The notes beneath the pieces were generated by a model. It was given only the letters and a program-made list of their open reading frames with translations, was not told the origin of the DNA and did not search any database. Below are positions 1-7,600 of a stretch of 18,421 nt of DNA, one piece after another (within the stretch, counting starts at the first letter, position 1; each line of letters starts with the position of its first letter). This stretch comes from JBCDCP01 sp039181495 (GTDB lineage: Bacteria; Pseudomonadota; Alphaproteobacteria; Rhizobiales; Tepidamorphaceae). The DNA lies in assembly GCA_039181495.1 (NCBI GenBank), contig JBCDCP010000061.1, positions 1-18,421 of the forward strand, in the 5' to 3' direction. A program made the position numbers and the translations under genes.

Positions 1-389
1 CAGCCGATCGCCTTGGCCGCAGCGGCCATGTCTGGCACCATCTGCCAGTTGTCATCTGGGCCGGGGCTCCACGGCGGGCGGCGAAGCGCCAGAAGCGGAA
101 CGCCGGCATTGGATGCGGCTTTGGCCGCGTTCGACGACATCTGGGCTGCATAGGGATGGGTCGCGTCGACCAGCAGACGAACCGAATTGGATTCCAGGAA
201 CGAAGCAAGTCCCTCGACGCCGCCAAAACCACCATGGCGCACCTCACAATCAGGCAGCAGCGGGGATGTTGTCGTGCCGGCAACAGAGTAGATGACAGCA
301 TAGTCCGGCGACTCGGCCAGCCGTTGCGCCAGTTTGCGCGCATCCCCCGTGCCACCGAGGATCAGGATGCGGAGGCGAGACGATGACAA
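1..389 (-). CDS. cobK: Precorrin-6A reductase CobK, N-terminal part (runs off left edge)
   Basis: This is the NAD(P)H-dependent reductase that converts precorrin-6A to precorrin-6B in corrin-ring synthesis. About 129 residues are inside the window and the C-terminal half lies beyond the left edge. Translating the minus strand gives the family's opening dinucleotide-binding loop, LRILILGGTGDARKLAQRL, near residues 6-24. Further on are the reductase motifs VRHGGFGGVEGL and LLVDATHPYAAQMS, the latter a hallmark of CobK/CbiJ. There is no ATG; the best start I find is TTG at 389-387, with no clear Shine-Dalgarno site, so the exact start is uncertain. With this start the gene overlaps the divergent cobL start by 7 bases. 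The neighbours are all cobalamin genes, which agrees with the call. The family is secure and the start is not. Confidence 0.88.
   Translation of the reverse strand, partial: MSSSRLRILILGGTGDARKLAQRLAESPDYAVIYSVAGTTTSPLLPDCEVRHGGFGGVEGLASFLESNSVRLLVDATHPYAAQMSSNAAKAASNAGVPLLALRRPPWSPGPDDNWQMVPDMAAAAKAIG
371..375 (+). promoter_or_regulatory. Ribosome binding site fixing the cobL start
   Basis: A perfect GGAGG lies 7 bases before the ATG at 383. It supports that start over the internal GTG at 428, which would begin just before the conserved PWLTILG block. The site lies inside the divergently read cobK coding sequence. Confidence 0.6.
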
Positions 390-1636
390 ATCCGCAGAAC
401 CGAACGCCAGAAACTCAAGCCGGCACCGTGCCGGCTCCCTGGCTGACAATTCTAGGTGTCGGTGTAGATGGTGTCGAGGGACTGGAACCGCGTGCATGCG
501 AGGCGTTGTCAGCAGCCCAGATGGTCTTTGGCGGCGAGCGGCACCTTGCCATGGTGCAGACGCTGATCAGAGGTGAGACCCGCGTCTGGTCCTCGCCAAT
601 TGCAGAGAGCATTGCTGAACTGCTGAGCAAACGCGGCACACCGGTTGCCGTTCTGGCGTCGGGAGATCCGTTCTATTTCGGCATTGGCGCATCGATCCGC
701 CCCCATGTGAAGCCGAGCGAGATGCGCGTCTTTCCCGCTTTGTCCGCAGCGGCGCTGGCGGCTGCAAGGCTGGGCTGGGCACAGCAGGATGTGACAACAG
801 TCTCACTATGCGGCCGTAAGCTTGAGAGTCTCCGGCCGCATTTGCAGCCGGGTGGGCAGTTGTTCGTGCTCAGCGCCGACAGCACGACGCCGGCCAAGGT
901 TGCGGCCGAACTGGTCGAGCGTGGTTTTGGCCCCACCCGCATGCACGTCTTGGAACAACTGGGAGGCCAGGATCAGCGACACCGGATGGTTCAGGCCGCG
1001 CATTTCGATTTCAATGATATCGATCCGCTCAACATGATGGCGCTTGAGGTCGAAGCCGATCCCGTTGCTCAGGTCATTCCTGTGGTGCCTGGCAGGCCGG
1101 ATGACCTGTTCGAACACGAGGGACAGATCACCAAATCGGAGGTCCGTGCCGTCACGCTGTCCAACCTCAGCCCGCGGCCCGGCGAACTGCTATGGGATGT
1201 AGGCACAGGGTCCGGGTCGATTGCGATTGAGTGGCTGCTTTCGGCATCCCGCATGCGCGCCATCGGCATCGATCAGCGCGAAGACCGCATTGCCGCAGCG
1301 CGCGCCAATGCGGCCAGTCTCGGTGTTCCCAATCTGAAGCTCAGATCGGGACATGCGCCCGAAGTGCTGGAGGGCCTGCCTACGCCACAAGCGATTTTCA
1401 TCGGTGGCAGCGGCAGCCGGGAAGTCTTCGAGGCTGCATGGGCAGCGCTGGCTCCTGGTGGACGGCTTGTCGCCAACGCAGTGACGCTGGAAACGCTCGC
1501 GCTGCTGACCGAGCTTCGCAAGCAATGGGGCGGCCGGATGGTGCGCATTTCCGTCGAGCGCGCCGATGCGGTGGGATCGTATCAGGCCTTTCGCCCGGCG
1601 ATGTCTATCGTTCAGTATGTGGGCATCAAGCCATGA
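383..1636 (+). CDS. cobL: Precorrin-6B C5,15-methyltransferase (decarboxylating) CobL, CbiE-CbiT fusion
   Basis: CobL adds methyl groups at C5 and C15 of precorrin-6B and removes the C12 acetate carboxyl, giving precorrin-8. The 417-residue product has the full two-domain layout. An N-terminal CbiE tetrapyrrole methylase domain (about residues 20-225) has PWLTILGVGVDG at 19-30 and LASGDPFYFG at 91-100. A C-terminal CbiT domain (about 240-417) has the HEGQITKSEVRA block and the SAM-binding loop DVGTGSGSIAIE at 272-283, then the FIGGSGS motif. Length matches known CobL proteins (about 410 residues). The start ATG has a strong GGAGG. Its stop overlaps the cobE start as ATGA, so it leads the cobL-cobE-cobM transcription unit. 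There is no intergenic space upstream, so its promoter must lie inside cobK. Confidence 0.96.
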   Translation: MTNPQNRTPETQAGTVPAPWLTILGVGVDGVEGLEPRACEALSAAQMVFGGERHLAMVQTLIRGETRVWSSPIAESIAELLSKRGTPVAVLASGDPFYFGIGASIRPHVKPSEMRVFPALSAAALAAARLGWAQQDVTTVSLCGRKLESLRPHLQPGGQLFVLSADSTTPAKVAAELVERGFGPTRMHVLEQLGGQDQRHRMVQAAHFDFNDIDPLNMMALEVEADPVAQVIPVVPGRPDDLFEHEGQITKSEVRAVTLSNLSPRPGELLWDVGTGSGSIAIEWLLSASRMRAIGIDQREDRIAAARANAASLGVPNLKLRSGHAPEVLEGLPTPQAIFIGGSGSREVFEAAWAALAPGGRLVANAVTLETLALLTELRKQWGGRMVRISVERADAVGSYQAFRPAMSIVQYVGIKP

Positions 1637-2034
1637 CCGGTGAAATCGGCATTGTCGCAGGCATCGGATACAGGGGCTCGGCGACCGCCTCGGATGTCAT
1701 TGCGGTTGTTCGCAAGGCGATGGATGAATTTGGCGTCGACGCAGTGGTCGGCCTGGCCTTTCCGGGATTCAAACCGGACAGCGACAATGCGCCGATGGAA
1801 GCCGCGCAGTCGCTGGGGCTGCCGGTTACCCGAGTGGAGGACCAGGCGCTGTCGCGCGTAGCACCGCGTTGTTTGTCTGCCATGCGCCATGCCATGCCGG
1901 GCGCGGGTGACAAGTCGGTTGCCGAGGCCTGCGCGCTGGCAGCCGCAGGCGAGGGTGGCGCGCTTCTCGGGCCTCGCGTCCTCGGCGAATTGGCAAGCTG
2001 CGCGCTCGCTCGTGGCCCGGTTCGGCAGTTATGA
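1633..2034 (+). CDS. cobE: Cobalamin biosynthesis protein CobE (CbiG C-terminal domain type)
   Basis: This 133-residue protein matches the CobE/CbiG C-terminal family: it opens with IVAGIGYRGSATASDV, followed by the LAFPGFKPDSDN region and a Gly/Ala-rich C-terminal half that includes VAEACALAAAG. In the anaerobic pathway the equivalent domain is part of CbiG, which opens the delta-lactone of cobalt-precorrin-5A. In the aerobic pathway CobE is needed for cobalamin formation but its exact step is less settled. The ATG overlaps the cobL stop (ATGA, 1633-1636) and its own stop overlaps the cobM ATG in the same way, so all three are probably translationally coupled. No Shine-Dalgarno site of its own is needed or evident. 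Confidence 0.9.
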   Translation: MTGEIGIVAGIGYRGSATASDVIAVVRKAMDEFGVDAVVGLAFPGFKPDSDNAPMEAAQSLGLPVTRVEDQALSRVAPRCLSAMRHAMPGAGDKSVAEACALAAAGEGGALLGPRVLGELASCALARGPVRQL

Positions 2035-2819
2035 CGGTCCATTTCATAGGGGCAGGCCCGGGGGCTGCCGATCTGATCACCGTGCGGGGGCGCGACCTGC
2101 TCAGCCGGTGCCCGGTCTGTCTCTATGCCGGGTCCATTGTGCCCGAGGACTTGCTGGCCTGGTGTCCGCAAGGCGCCCGGCTCGTGAATACCGCTCCGCT
2201 CGATCTTGATGCCATAGAAGCTGAGTATCTGCGCGCCAACGCGGCAGGCGAGGATGTGGCACGCCTTCATTCAGGCGATCTCTCGGTCTGGAGTGCCGTC
2301 GCCGAGCAGATCAGGCGGCTCGAAACCCACGGTATTGCCTATACGCTGACACCCGGCGTGCCATCCTTTGCTGCGGCCGCTTCCGCGCTAGGCTGCGAGC
2401 TGACGGTGCCCGAAGTGGCGCAAAGCGTCGTGCTGACCCGAATTTCGGGCCGTGCCTCCAAGATGCCGCCCGCAGAGAAGCTCGAGACCTTTGCAGCAAC
2501 CGGGGCGACTCTGGCGATCCATCTCGCCATTCACCGCCTCGACGAGATCATTGAGGCAGTGACACCGCATTACGGCGCTGATTGCCCGGCGGCCATCGTC
2601 GCCCATGCCAGCTGGCCAGAGGAAACCGTTCTGCGCGGAACCCTGTCCGACATCGCAAACAAGCACGCCAAGAGACCGATCGAACGCACGGCCCTTATCT
2701 TGATTGGCCGAGCTCTTGCGCCGCGCGAATTCCGCGACAGCGCGCTCTATAAGGCGGGCTATGATCGCCGATTCCGGCCTAGTTCTGCCCGGTCTGGCCG
2801 GGAGGTTCAGGATGGCTGA
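2031..2819 (+). CDS. cobM: Precorrin-4 C11-methyltransferase CobM
   Basis: CobM transfers a methyl group from SAM to C11 of precorrin-4, giving precorrin-5. The 262-residue product is a single tetrapyrrole methylase domain. It has the N-terminal VHFIGAGPGAADLITVRG at 3-20, the C11-type block YAGSIVPEDLL at 32-42, the SAM-site loop LHSGDLSVWSAVAEQ at 79-93, TPGVPSFAAAA at 107-117, and the LTRISGRASKMP stretch at 135-146 typical of CobM/CbiF. Length is normal for the family. It is coupled to cobE by a 4-base start/stop overlap and is the last gene of the plus-strand run. Its final 41 bases overlap the 3' end of cbiD on the opposite strand, leaving no room for a separate terminator. Confidence 0.96.
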   Translation: MTVHFIGAGPGAADLITVRGRDLLSRCPVCLYAGSIVPEDLLAWCPQGARLVNTAPLDLDAIEAEYLRANAAGEDVARLHSGDLSVWSAVAEQIRRLETHGIAYTLTPGVPSFAAAASALGCELTVPEVAQSVVLTRISGRASKMPPAEKLETFAATGATLAIHLAIHRLDEIIEAVTPHYGADCPAAIVAHASWPEETVLRGTLSDIANKHAKRPIERTALILIGRALAPREFRDSALYKAGYDRRFRPSSARSGREVQDG

Positions 2820-3933
2820 ATGGTGCGCGCCCGACGATGCGACCTGCCCGGTCGATTACCAGCACTTCGAGATCGATGCCGGCTTTGCCCAGTGCCTTGA
2901 GGGCAGTCTCTTGGCCGTCGGCAGCGATTCTGTCGCCAAGAGCGATGCTCGCGGCGCCCGCATGGGCGAAGGCTTCCGCGGTGGTGTTGCTTCCGGCAAT
3001 CCGTCCGGCCAGTGCCTCATCGCCACCACACAGCCGCGCGGTGTCTGCCAGCGCCTGTTTGTCGACCGCCCCTTTGCGCGAATGCAGATCGAGAAACCCT
3101 TGCGCCAGTTTGGTCATCTTGGCGACACCGCCGGCGATCGTGACGCGTTGAATGGGGTGCTGGCGGAGGTACTTCAGCATGCCCCCGGCAAAGTCACCCA
3201 TGTCGAGCAGCGCGATGAGCGGCAGGTCATGATGCGCGGCCACCGTCTGTTCCGAGCGGGCGCCCGTCGATCCGGCAACATGCTGGATGCCAGCCGCGCG
3301 CGCCACATCGATGCCGCGATGGATCGAGTGGATCCACGCCGCACAGGAATAGGGCACGACTATGCCGGTAGTACCGAGGATCGAAAGCCCGCCGACGATG
3401 CCAAGACGCGGATTCCAGGTCTTCTCGGCGATTTCGGCGCCGCCGGGGATTGCAATCTCGATTTCGACATCCGCCGCCGCGCCAGTTTCCTCACTGACCT
3501 CTGCCAGCGCCGTTTCGATCATACCGCGCGGCCCGGGATTGATCGCCGGCTCGCCCGGCGCGATTGGCAATCCGGCTCGGGTGACCATGCCAACGCCGTC
3601 ACCAGCCTTGTAGCTGATGCCGTCCCCAGCCGTGCCAAGACGAACCGTGGTTTCGATCACGGCACCATGGGTCACGTCGGGGTCGTCGCCCGCATCCTTG
3701 ACGATCGCGGCCATGGCCCATCCGGGACCACTATCTTCGCGTGCGAGCGCAAAGGCCGGCGTCTGTCCGCCCGGCAACAAAATCGTGACGGGATCAGGAA
3801 AGTCGCCTGTGGCCAATGCGCTAAAAGCAGCCTTGGCCCCGGCTGCCGCGCAGGCGCCCGTTGTCCATCCTTTGCGCAACGGACCTTCGGGTTTGCCCGG
3901 AAGCTCATCGTCGTCAGCGATGCTATCACTCAT
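2779..3933 (-). CDS. cbiD: Cobalt-precorrin-5B C1-methyltransferase CbiD
   Basis: CbiD is the C1 methylase first described in the anaerobic cobalamin pathway and is unrelated in sequence to the aerobic CobF. From the ATG at 3933 the product is 384 residues. It shows the signature KGWTTGACAAAGAKAA near residue 21, VKDAGDDPDVTHGA, and the long conserved core including NPRLGIVGGLSILGTTGIV and CAAWIHSIHRGIDVARA. Later come LDMGDFAGGMLKYLR and IAGGVAKMTKLAQG. Start choice is open: GTG at 3969 would add 12 residues, and neither start has a clear Shine-Dalgarno site. The gene stands alone on the minus strand between cobM and cobA. It presumably supplies the C1 methylation in an otherwise aerobic-type enzyme set, as in other alphaproteobacteria; that role is inference. 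Confidence 0.93.
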   Translation of the reverse strand: MSDSIADDDELPGKPEGPLRKGWTTGACAAAGAKAAFSALATGDFPDPVTILLPGGQTPAFALAREDSGPGWAMAAIVKDAGDDPDVTHGAVIETTVRLGTAGDGISYKAGDGVGMVTRAGLPIAPGEPAINPGPRGMIETALAEVSEETGAAADVEIEIAIPGGAEIAEKTWNPRLGIVGGLSILGTTGIVVPYSCAAWIHSIHRGIDVARAAGIQHVAGSTGARSEQTVAAHHDLPLIALLDMGDFAGGMLKYLRQHPIQRVTIAGGVAKMTKLAQGFLDLHSRKGAVDKQALADTARLCGGDEALAGRIAGSNTTAEAFAHAGAASIALGDRIAADGQETALKALGKAGIDLEVLVIDRAGRIVGRAPFSHPEPPGQTGQN

Positions 3934-4055
3934 GTTCGGCGGTATAGGTCCCACGGCGTGGCCTGTCACGGCGTGAACCGCTTGGTTGGTGGACAGGCAA
4001 TGAGAATCGGCAACAAAATCCGGCCTTTGGGGCCGAAGCGGACAGGAGAAGCCGC

Positions 4056-4904
4056 ATGAGCGTGACGAGATTGATTCCCGATCGGCTGCCCGTTGCCGGT
4101 CCGCATCTGGAGCCCGGCCATGTCTGGCTTGTTGGTGCGGGTCCAGGCGATCCGGGATTATTGACCCTGCATGCGCTCAGCGCCATCAGCCAGGCTGACA
4201 CCATCATTTACGATGCGCTTGTCGGTGACGACATTCTGGCTCTGGGACGCCATGATGCCGAGCTGATCAAAGCGGGCAAGCGCGGCGGGCAGCCGTCGGC
4301 CAAGCAGACCGACATCACCGCACTCATCATCAACAAGGCCCGCCAGGGCCGCCGTGTTGTACGCCTGAAAGGCGGCGATCCTTTCATTTTCGGCCGTGGC
4401 GGTGAGGAGTGCTGCGGGCTTGCCGATGCCGCCATCCCCTATCGCATCGTCCCGGGCGTATCCGCCGGTCTTGCGGCCGCAACCGTCGCCAACATTCCGC
4501 TGACCATGCGCGGTATAAATCAGGCCGTCTTTCTGGCCACCGGCCACGGCGCAGGTGAAAGCGGTGACGCGGACGCCATCGACTGGCAGGCGGTCGCAAG
4601 GCTGAACCAGCCGATCGTGCTTTACATGGCCGTCAGCAAACTGCCACTGATCCGCGATCAGCTACAGGCTGGCGGCATGCCGCCATCCATGCCGGTTGCC
4701 ATTGTTCAGTCAGCAACCTTGCCGAATGAGCGGCTGCTGATCACTAACCTGCAGAACGCCGCAACCGCCATGCGTGCCGAAGGCGTTGGCTCTCCGGCCA
4801 TCATCGTGATTGGCGAAGTCGTGACCATGCGCGACCGGCTGGCTGAGCTGGCCGACGCCGCCCGCGCCAATCTTGATCTGCAAACCGCCGGGCTGGGCGA
4901 GTAG
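4056..4904 (+). CDS. cobA: Uroporphyrinogen-III C-methyltransferase CobA (SUMT)
   Basis: CobA methylates uroporphyrinogen III at C2 and C7 with SAM, giving precorrin-2, the branch point towards cobalamin (and siroheme where that is made). The 282-residue product is a single methylase domain with no CysG oxidase/ferrochelatase part. Motifs are VWLVGAGPGDPGLLTLHA at 23-40, IYDALV at 51-56, the SUMT hallmark RLKGGDPFIFGRGGEE at 103-118, VPGVSAGLAAA at 132-142 and the late ATGH region. An AGGAG lies 7 bases before the ATG. A 5-bp hairpin (4021-4035) stands just before this site, in the 122-base gap from the cbiD start. cobB follows after 8 bases and is probably co-transcribed. Confidence 0.96.
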   Translation: MSVTRLIPDRLPVAGPHLEPGHVWLVGAGPGDPGLLTLHALSAISQADTIIYDALVGDDILALGRHDAELIKAGKRGGQPSAKQTDITALIINKARQGRRVVRLKGGDPFIFGRGGEECCGLADAAIPYRIVPGVSAGLAAATVANIPLTMRGINQAVFLATGHGAGESGDADAIDWQAVARLNQPIVLYMAVSKLPLIRDQLQAGGMPPSMPVAIVQSATLPNERLLITNLQNAATAMRAEGVGSPAIIVIGEVVTMRDRLAELADAARANLDLQTAGLGE

Positions 4905-4912
4905 GACTTACG

Positions 4913-6235
4913 ATGGCGTCGGTGAAGGCGCTCCTGATCGCCGCTCCCCGCTCGGGCTCGGGAAAGACGACGCTGACACTCGGGATACTGCGGGCCCTCA
5001 AACGGCGGGGTCTGCGGGTGGCGGCGGCCAAGACCGGTCCTGACTACATCGACCCTGCCTTTCATCGCTTCGCGTGTGACCGCGACAGTGTCAATCTCGA
5101 CAGCTGGTCCATGCCGCCTGCTCTTATCGGTGCCTTGTTGGACAACGCTGCCAAGGACACCGACCTCCTGATCATCGAGTCGGCCATGGGGCTCTACGAC
5201 GGAGCAGACGGTCCGGAGGGTCGGACGGGTGCCAGCGCGGACACAGCAGCGCGCTTTGGCATTCCGGTTGTGCTGGTGCTCGACGTGGCTGGGCAGTCGC
5301 AATCGGCAGCTCCGATCCTGCATGGCTATGCCACCTACGACCCGGCGATCACGATCTCCGGTACCATCCTAAACAAGGTATCCAGCGACCGGCATCTGCG
5401 CGGGCTCGAGAAGTCCATCACGCCGCTCGGCATTCCTATCATCGGGGCGTTTCGGCGCAATGCCGCCCTCGAATTGCCAGAGCGGCATCTGGGCCTTGTT
5501 CAGGCGGAGGAACATGAAGATATTGACAACAAAATCAACGTCTTGGCCGATGCAGTTGAATCACAATTGGACCTCGACGTGCTGGTTGAATCATCGCGTG
5601 AAATCAGGCCTGCAAGCGACTCAACGGAATCGGGCATCGCCATTCCACCGCCCGGCCAACGGATAGCGCTCGCTCGCGATGTTGCGTTCAGTTTCGTCTA
5701 TCCGCATCTGATGTCGGCCTGGCGCAAAGCGGGTGCCGAGATCGTGCCGTTTTCGCCGCTCGCCGATGAGGCCCCCGATCCGTCCTGCGACTGCTGCTGG
5801 TTGCCGGGTGGCTATACCGAACTGCATGCCGGAAAGCTTGCCGCATCCGATAGGTTCCTCAAAGGAACGCGCCAGTTCGCTGCGGCTAAGCCGCTTCACG
5901 GCGAGTGCGGTGGCTACATGACCATGGGCGAGACGCTGACCGATGCAGATGGGGTAGAGCACCACATGCTGGGGGTGCTGAGCCATAAGACCAGCTTCGC
6001 AACGCGCAAATTCAATCTCGGCTACCGCCGCGCGGTACTGACCGATGATCTGTCCTTCGCAAAGCAGGGGATGGCCCTGCGCGGGCACGAATATCACTAC
6101 GCCACGGTTGTCGACCCAGGCACGGAAACGCCGATCGCAACACTCAGCGATGGCTGGGGCAACGATCTTGGCCCGTCGGGCGGGAGACGGGGCCAGGTAT
6201 CAGGCACCTTCTTTCACGCCATCGCGGTGGAGTAG
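4913..6235 (+). CDS. cobB: Hydrogenobyrinic acid a,c-diamide synthase CobB (cobyrinate a,c-diamide synthase family)
   Basis: CobB uses ATP and glutamine to amidate the a and c acetate side chains of hydrogenobyrinic acid, or of cobyrinic acid in the CbiA branch. The 440-residue product has an N-terminal ATP-binding domain with the P-loop APRSGSGKTT at 11-20 and the AAAKTGPDYIDPAFH block at 37-51. It also has IIESAMGLYDGADG at 87-100. A C-terminal triad glutamine amidotransferase domain follows: LPGGYTELHAG at 297-307, the nucleophile Cys332 in HGECGGYM, and the GHEYHY block at 391-396 near the C-terminus. Length is typical. It follows cobA by 8 bases; the AGGA serving it overlaps the cobA stop region. 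It ends 11 bases from the convergent glutamine synthetase-like gene, with no visible terminator between them. Confidence 0.95.
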   Translation: MASVKALLIAAPRSGSGKTTLTLGILRALKRRGLRVAAAKTGPDYIDPAFHRFACDRDSVNLDSWSMPPALIGALLDNAAKDTDLLIIESAMGLYDGADGPEGRTGASADTAARFGIPVVLVLDVAGQSQSAAPILHGYATYDPAITISGTILNKVSSDRHLRGLEKSITPLGIPIIGAFRRNAALELPERHLGLVQAEEHEDIDNKINVLADAVESQLDLDVLVESSREIRPASDSTESGIAIPPPGQRIALARDVAFSFVYPHLMSAWRKAGAEIVPFSPLADEAPDPSCDCCWLPGGYTELHAGKLAASDRFLKGTRQFAAAKPLHGECGGYMTMGETLTDADGVEHHMLGVLSHKTSFATRKFNLGYRRAVLTDDLSFAKQGMALRGHEYHYATVVDPGTETPIATLSDGWGNDLGPSGGRRGQVSGTFFHAIAVE

Positions 6236-6246
6236 GAACGCATCGC

Positions 6247-7563
6247 CTAGCAATCGAGCGTATTGTCGCGCTCCCACTGGCTGAGCGACGACTTGAAGCC
6301 GTGCCAGTCGGCCATGCGCAGCTTGACGTAAGAGTCGACCACATCGCTGCCGAGCGCATCGCGCAGGATCTTCGACTTGTCGAATGCCCGGAGCGCATCG
6401 AGCAGGTTGAGCGGCAGTTTGCGCGCCTTGGCCTTTTTCAGAAGGCTCTCGGGCGGATTGTCATACATGTTGATGTCGAGCCGCATCCCCGGATCGCGAC
6501 TTTCCGCGACGCCATCAAGTCCGGCGGCGAGCAGCCCGGCCTGGGCCAGATAGGGATTGGTAGAGCCATCCATCAGCCGGAACTCGAACCGCCCGGCATC
6601 AGGGATGCGCACCATGTGGGTTCGGTTGTTGCCGGTATAGCTGACGGTGTTGGGTGACCAGGTGGCGCCCGACAGCGTCGCAGGCGCATTGATCCGCTTG
6701 TAGCTGTTCACGGTCGGGTTGAAGAGGGCACACAGCGCCTCAGCGGAATTCAGCACACCACCAAGGAACGAATAGCCGAGTTTCGAGATGCCCATCTCGT
6801 CAGCCTCATCATGGAACAGATTGGTGCTGCCGTCGCTGTTCCAGACCGACGCGTGGATGTGGCAGCCATTGCCCGTGAGGTGGGTGAAGGGCTTGGGCAT
6901 GAAGGTTGCCCGCAGCCCGTGCTTCTCGGCGATGGTCTTGACCATGAACTTGAAGAAGACGTGCTTATCAGCGGTCTTCAGGCAGTCGTCATAGTCGAAA
7001 TTCATCTCGAACTGGCCGTTCGCGTCCTCATGGTCGTTCTGGTAGGGGTTCCAGCCCAGCTCCAGCATGCAGTTGCAGATTTCCGAGATGACGTCGTAGC
7101 GGCGCATCAGCGCGGTCTGGTCGTAGCAGGGCTTGGCCTGGGTATCGCGCTCGTCCGAGATCGCAGAGCCATCGGGGTTGATCAGGAAGAACTCGGCCTC
7201 GACGCCGGTCTTCAGCCGATAGCCTTGCGATGCCGCCTTATCGATCTGCCGCTTGAGCATCACGCGTGGGGCCTGTTCCACCGCATTGCCGTCCATAACC
7301 AGATCGCCGGCGAGCCAGGCGACTTCCGGTTTCCAGGGCAGCTGGATCAGGCTGTCAGGATCGGGGACGGCGAACATGTCCGGGTCCGCCGGGGTCATGT
7401 CGAGCCATGCGGCAAAACCGGCAAAGCCCGCGCCCTCAACCTGCATGTCGCCAATGGCGCGCGCTGGCACAAGCTTTGATCTCAGCACGCCAAACAGATC
7501 GACAAAGGAGATCAGGAAGTAGCGGATGCCACGGTCTTTGGCGATCTTGGCGAGGTCGGTCAT
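6247..7563 (-). CDS. glnT: Type III glutamine synthetase-like ligase (GlnT) or gamma-glutamylmethylamide synthetase (GmaS)
   Basis: This is an ATP-dependent ligase that joins glutamate to ammonia (GlnT) or to methylamine (GmaS); sequence reading alone cannot separate the two. The 438-residue product has the glutamine synthetase fold. An N-terminal beta-grasp holds SFVDLFGVLRSKLVP near 19-33. The catalytic metal-binding stretch GVEAEFFL lies at 120-127, then NDHEDANGQFEMNF at 176-189 and HLTGNGCHIHASVW at 228-241. NRTHMVRIPDAGRFEFRL at 313-330 carries the glutamate-binding Arg residues. Start at 7563 is chosen over the longer frame because AAGGAG lies 7 bases upstream. It is the last gene of the glxB-glxC-glxD-lysE-glnT run. 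Those partners suggest GmaS of the N-methylglutamate pathway, or the rhizobial glx-glnT system. Confidence 0.88.
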   Translation of the reverse strand: MTDLAKIAKDRGIRYFLISFVDLFGVLRSKLVPARAIGDMQVEGAGFAGFAAWLDMTPADPDMFAVPDPDSLIQLPWKPEVAWLAGDLVMDGNAVEQAPRVMLKRQIDKAASQGYRLKTGVEAEFFLINPDGSAISDERDTQAKPCYDQTALMRRYDVISEICNCMLELGWNPYQNDHEDANGQFEMNFDYDDCLKTADKHVFFKFMVKTIAEKHGLRATFMPKPFTHLTGNGCHIHASVWNSDGSTNLFHDEADEMGISKLGYSFLGGVLNSAEALCALFNPTVNSYKRINAPATLSGATWSPNTVSYTGNNRTHMVRIPDAGRFEFRLMDGSTNPYLAQAGLLAAGLDGVAESRDPGMRLDINMYDNPPESLLKKAKARKLPLNLLDALRAFDKSKILRDALGSDVVDSYVKLRMADWHGFKSSLSQWERDNTLDC

Positions 7564-7570
7564 GGCGGGG

Positions 7571-7576
7571 CTCCTT
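7571..7576 (-). promoter_or_regulatory. Ribosome binding site fixing the glnT start
   Basis: On the minus strand this reads AAGGAG, 7 bases before the ATG at 7563. The frame stays open to 7596 upstream, but only the 7563 start has such a site. Confidence 0.6.
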
Positions 7577-7600
7577 CTTGAGGAAAGGTCTATCAATCAA

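Noticed and set aside
3934..4055. Possible cobalamin riboswitch between cbiD and cobA
   Set aside because: The gap is only about 120 bases and I could not find the conserved B12-box on either strand. Only a short 5-bp hairpin before the cobA ribosome binding site is visible.
2704..4059. 451-codon plus-strand open frame opposite cbiD
   Set aside because: It lies almost wholly antisense to cbiD, shows no recognisable motifs, and is the kind of open frame GC-rich codon use creates by chance. The cbiD frame has clear family motifs.
6236..6246. Terminator between convergent cobB and glnT
   Set aside because: Only 11 bases separate the stops and no hairpin with a T-run is visible there.
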